From positions 1 through 14,430 of the forward strand of contig JAEDHX010000053.1 in NCBI GenBank assembly GCA_016296785.1: DNA of 14,430 nt, written 5' to 3'. How positions within the stretch are numbered: the first letter of the stretch is position 1; each line of letters starts with the position of its first letter. This document shows positions 13,279-14,430 of the stretch, in pieces. The stretch is from Coprococcus sp. (GTDB taxonomy: Bacteria; Bacillota; Clostridia; Lachnospirales; Lachnospiraceae). The notes beneath the pieces are model-generated. The model was not told where the DNA came from. It saw nothing but the letters and a program-made list of their open reading frames with translations, and searched no databases. Made by a program: the position numbers and the translations under genes.

Positions 13279-13686
13279 ATTGGGGACAGGTCCCGTGGCG
13301 AGTTGCATCGCTCATCATCTTGTCGCAGTGTTTTGATGAACTTGTTCAATTGCGGGCCTGCAACTTTTAAGTATTCATATGTACAGCCCGGGTACGCCTG
13401 TTAAAAGATTTGGAAATATCTATTATCATGTTGCTTGAAATGTCTATTATCACTCTGCGTTATAAACTCGTGTCAATTGGCACTAGCCACTTGACACTCA
13501 AACACATAACGCAGAGCGAATTATATTCAAGCAACATGATAATGATATTGCACAAATCTTTTAAATGTTGTACCCGTGCTGCACATATGAATACATGAAG
13601 ACTGCAAGCCCGCAATCGAACAAGGTCGGTAAGCTGATGCGACAAGATGATGAGCGGTGCAACTCGCCACGGGACCTGTCCCCAAT
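13279..13686. mobile_element. 408-bp giant imperfect palindrome (foldback/MITE-like element)
   Basis: The whole segment is its own approximate reverse complement about a centre near 13482/13483. The outer 49 bases (13279-13327 and 13638-13686) match at 48 positions, starting ATTGGGGACAGGTCCCGTGG. Inner matched pairs keep the same symmetry: 13371-13395 with 13570-13594, 13401-13412 with 13553-13564, and 13422-13439 with 13526-13543. Matches therefore persist without net insertions almost to the centre. The apex holds GTGTCAA...TTGACAC around TGGC-ACTA-GCCA. No convincing coding frame is inside; the short open frames are fragments of the repeats. Termini of the GGGGACAGG type recall sequences I associate with REP/Y1-transposase (RAYT)-linked non-autonomous elements; no transposase is present here and no target duplication is seen. 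Confidence 0.8.
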
Positions 13687-13704
13687 GGAAAATGTAAGAA
13701 AAAA

Positions 13705-13733
13705 ATGTATATTATGTAATTTTGTGGTACAAT
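13705..13733 (+). promoter_or_regulatory. Extended -10 promoter upstream of the transglutaminase-like gene
   Basis: TGGTACAAT (13725-13733) is an extended -10 element. At the -35 position (13705-13710) only ATGTAT is found, a weak match. It lies about 40 nt outside the right end of the foldback element. The leader to the start codon is ~75 nt. Confidence 0.45.
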
Positions 13734-13816
13734 TTGCATAGATGGACTTATGTGTGCGACAGCTTTGCGATTGGAGTTGAAATGTCAAAAAATGAGGAAG
13801 GAGAGGGTGAAGGTAT

Positions 13817-14430
13817 ATGAGAAAAAAGATTTATTTGGTGGCGCTGTTTTTGATATTGGTTATTGCAAGTGCTTTTGCAAAGACTGTTGATGTAACGGCA
13901 GCAGATGTAAGCTATAAGTATTCGGCTGATGCTAGCGGTAATACATATGGTTATGATTATTTTGGTACGATGAGTAACAAAGATGGTCTTCAAGGCATGT
14001 ATAAGGAGATGGATAATGCTGTAAAGGCTTTTCATGCTGATTCGAGCAAAAATGCAGACAGCTCAAATATATTTGCTGTAATTAATTATGAGAAGTATGG
14101 CCTTACATTAGATGAGGCATTATCGGTATGGCAGATATGGTGTGAACAGAGTAAAACAAAACGGTATTATAGAAAGTAAAATTCAGTCTTATCTGAACTT
14201 GATAAGTGGAGAGACCGATCCATATGCAATTTCATGGATTCTTCAAAAAGAGATTTGTCTTAGTGCTGAATATAAAAGAGATAAATATAATAATCCTTCT
14301 AGTGAGGAATATTGTCATAATATCGACGGAATACTTTGCGGCAAGGGAACTGTGTGTGAAGGCTATACTAAATTATTTAGGAAGTTAAGCGGGAATCCTC
14401 GGTTATTCAATTGCCGAGATGAAAGCGCTA
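13817..14430 (+). pseudogene. Secreted transglutaminase-like protein, frameshifted, 3'-truncated by window
   Basis: The first frame (13817-14179, 120 codons) has a signal peptide (MRKKIYLVALFLILVIASAF, cleavage near AFA or VTA) and a mature start SYKYSADASG. It then runs YGLTLDEALSVWQIW before a TAA. The frame one base over (open from 14112) continues to the window end: GIIESKIQSYLNLISGETDP, PYAISWILQKE, then EYCHNIDGILCGKGTVCEGY with 'TKLFRKL'. CGKGTVCEGYTK is the Cys-containing signature of bacterial transglutaminase-core proteins; the Cys in VCEGY would be the nucleophile. From my knowledge of the family, about 40 residues (the 'DNP-YYW' region) between the two parts are absent, so an internal deletion is likelier than a simple slip. 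A GAGGG lies ~9 nt before the ATG. The catalytic His and Asp would lie beyond the window. Confidence 0.65.

Noticed and set aside
13200..13349. Longer form of the 138-aa protein with a basic N-terminus
   Set aside because: The extra codons come from the foldback element and the promoter; AAGGAG and the TTGCAA/TAAAAT promoter fix the start at 13199.
13410..13788. Several 60-75 codon frames inside and beside the foldback element
   Set aside because: They read through the palindrome arms in multiple frames, lack ribosome sites and resemble no protein.
14150..14176. Programmed frameshift at the AAAACAAAAC run
   Set aside because: The run does not fit a classical X-XXY-YYZ slippery heptamer and no downstream stem is evident; a missing family segment favours gene decay.
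14206..14388. Separate 60-codon gene
   Set aside because: No ribosome site; the adjacent frame carries the VCEGY transglutaminase segment.

Overview
The window is a stretch of low-GC chromosome from an anaerobic Firmicute. A Lachnospiraceae gut or rumen relative (Roseburia, Lachnospira, Butyrivibrio and similar) is the best guess. The reasons are the AT-rich codon use, strong AGGAGG-type ribosome sites, an Rpn-type nuclease tail, BspA-like leucine-rich repeats, and an exported transglutaminase-type gene of a kind I associate with that family. This is inferred from general features; no single marker proves the genus.

Region 1 (1-4178, + strand). The end of an Rpn/PD-(D/E)XK nuclease-transposase gene carries 24-bp in-frame tandem repeats. 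It is followed by a three-gene operon: a DUF2201-like metallopeptidase-fold protein with a C-terminal VWA domain, a MoxR-like AAA+ ATPase, and a cytoplasmic leucine-rich-repeat protein. The operon ends in a 24-bp palindromic terminator. The peptidase-like domain has HVxxH where HExxH is expected, which suggests a binding rather than cleaving role. This chaperone/effector-type cassette is the best candidate here for an under-described system.

Region 2 (4213-8555). Housekeeping genes. On the minus strand a SAM-dependent methyltransferase and the redox chaperone Hsp33 overlap by 8 nt. Divergent from them is leuS (leucyl-tRNA synthetase) with a consensus promoter and no T-box leader, ending in a strong hairpin.

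Region 3 (8563-9754, minus). Two small unrecognised cytoplasmic-looking proteins form an operon. Upstream of them, behind a separate terminator, is an unusual 82-residue Cys/Gly-rich protein made of two copies of a hydrophobic-plus-cysteine module.

Region 4 (9929-12779, +). A three-gene envelope operon divergent from the Cys/Gly-rich gene: a multi-zinc-ribbon protein with a hydrophobic C-terminus, a membrane-anchored TPM-domain protein with a His/Gly tail, and a two-TM protein of unknown family. It closes with a perfect 21-bp palindromic terminator shared with the convergent next gene.

Region 5 (12783-14430). A small membrane-anchored acidic protein (minus), then a 408-bp element that is one near-symmetric giant palindrome (48 of 49 matches at its ends, GGGGACAGGTCCC termini), then a secreted transglutaminase-like gene that is frameshifted, appears to lack an internal segment, and runs off the window.
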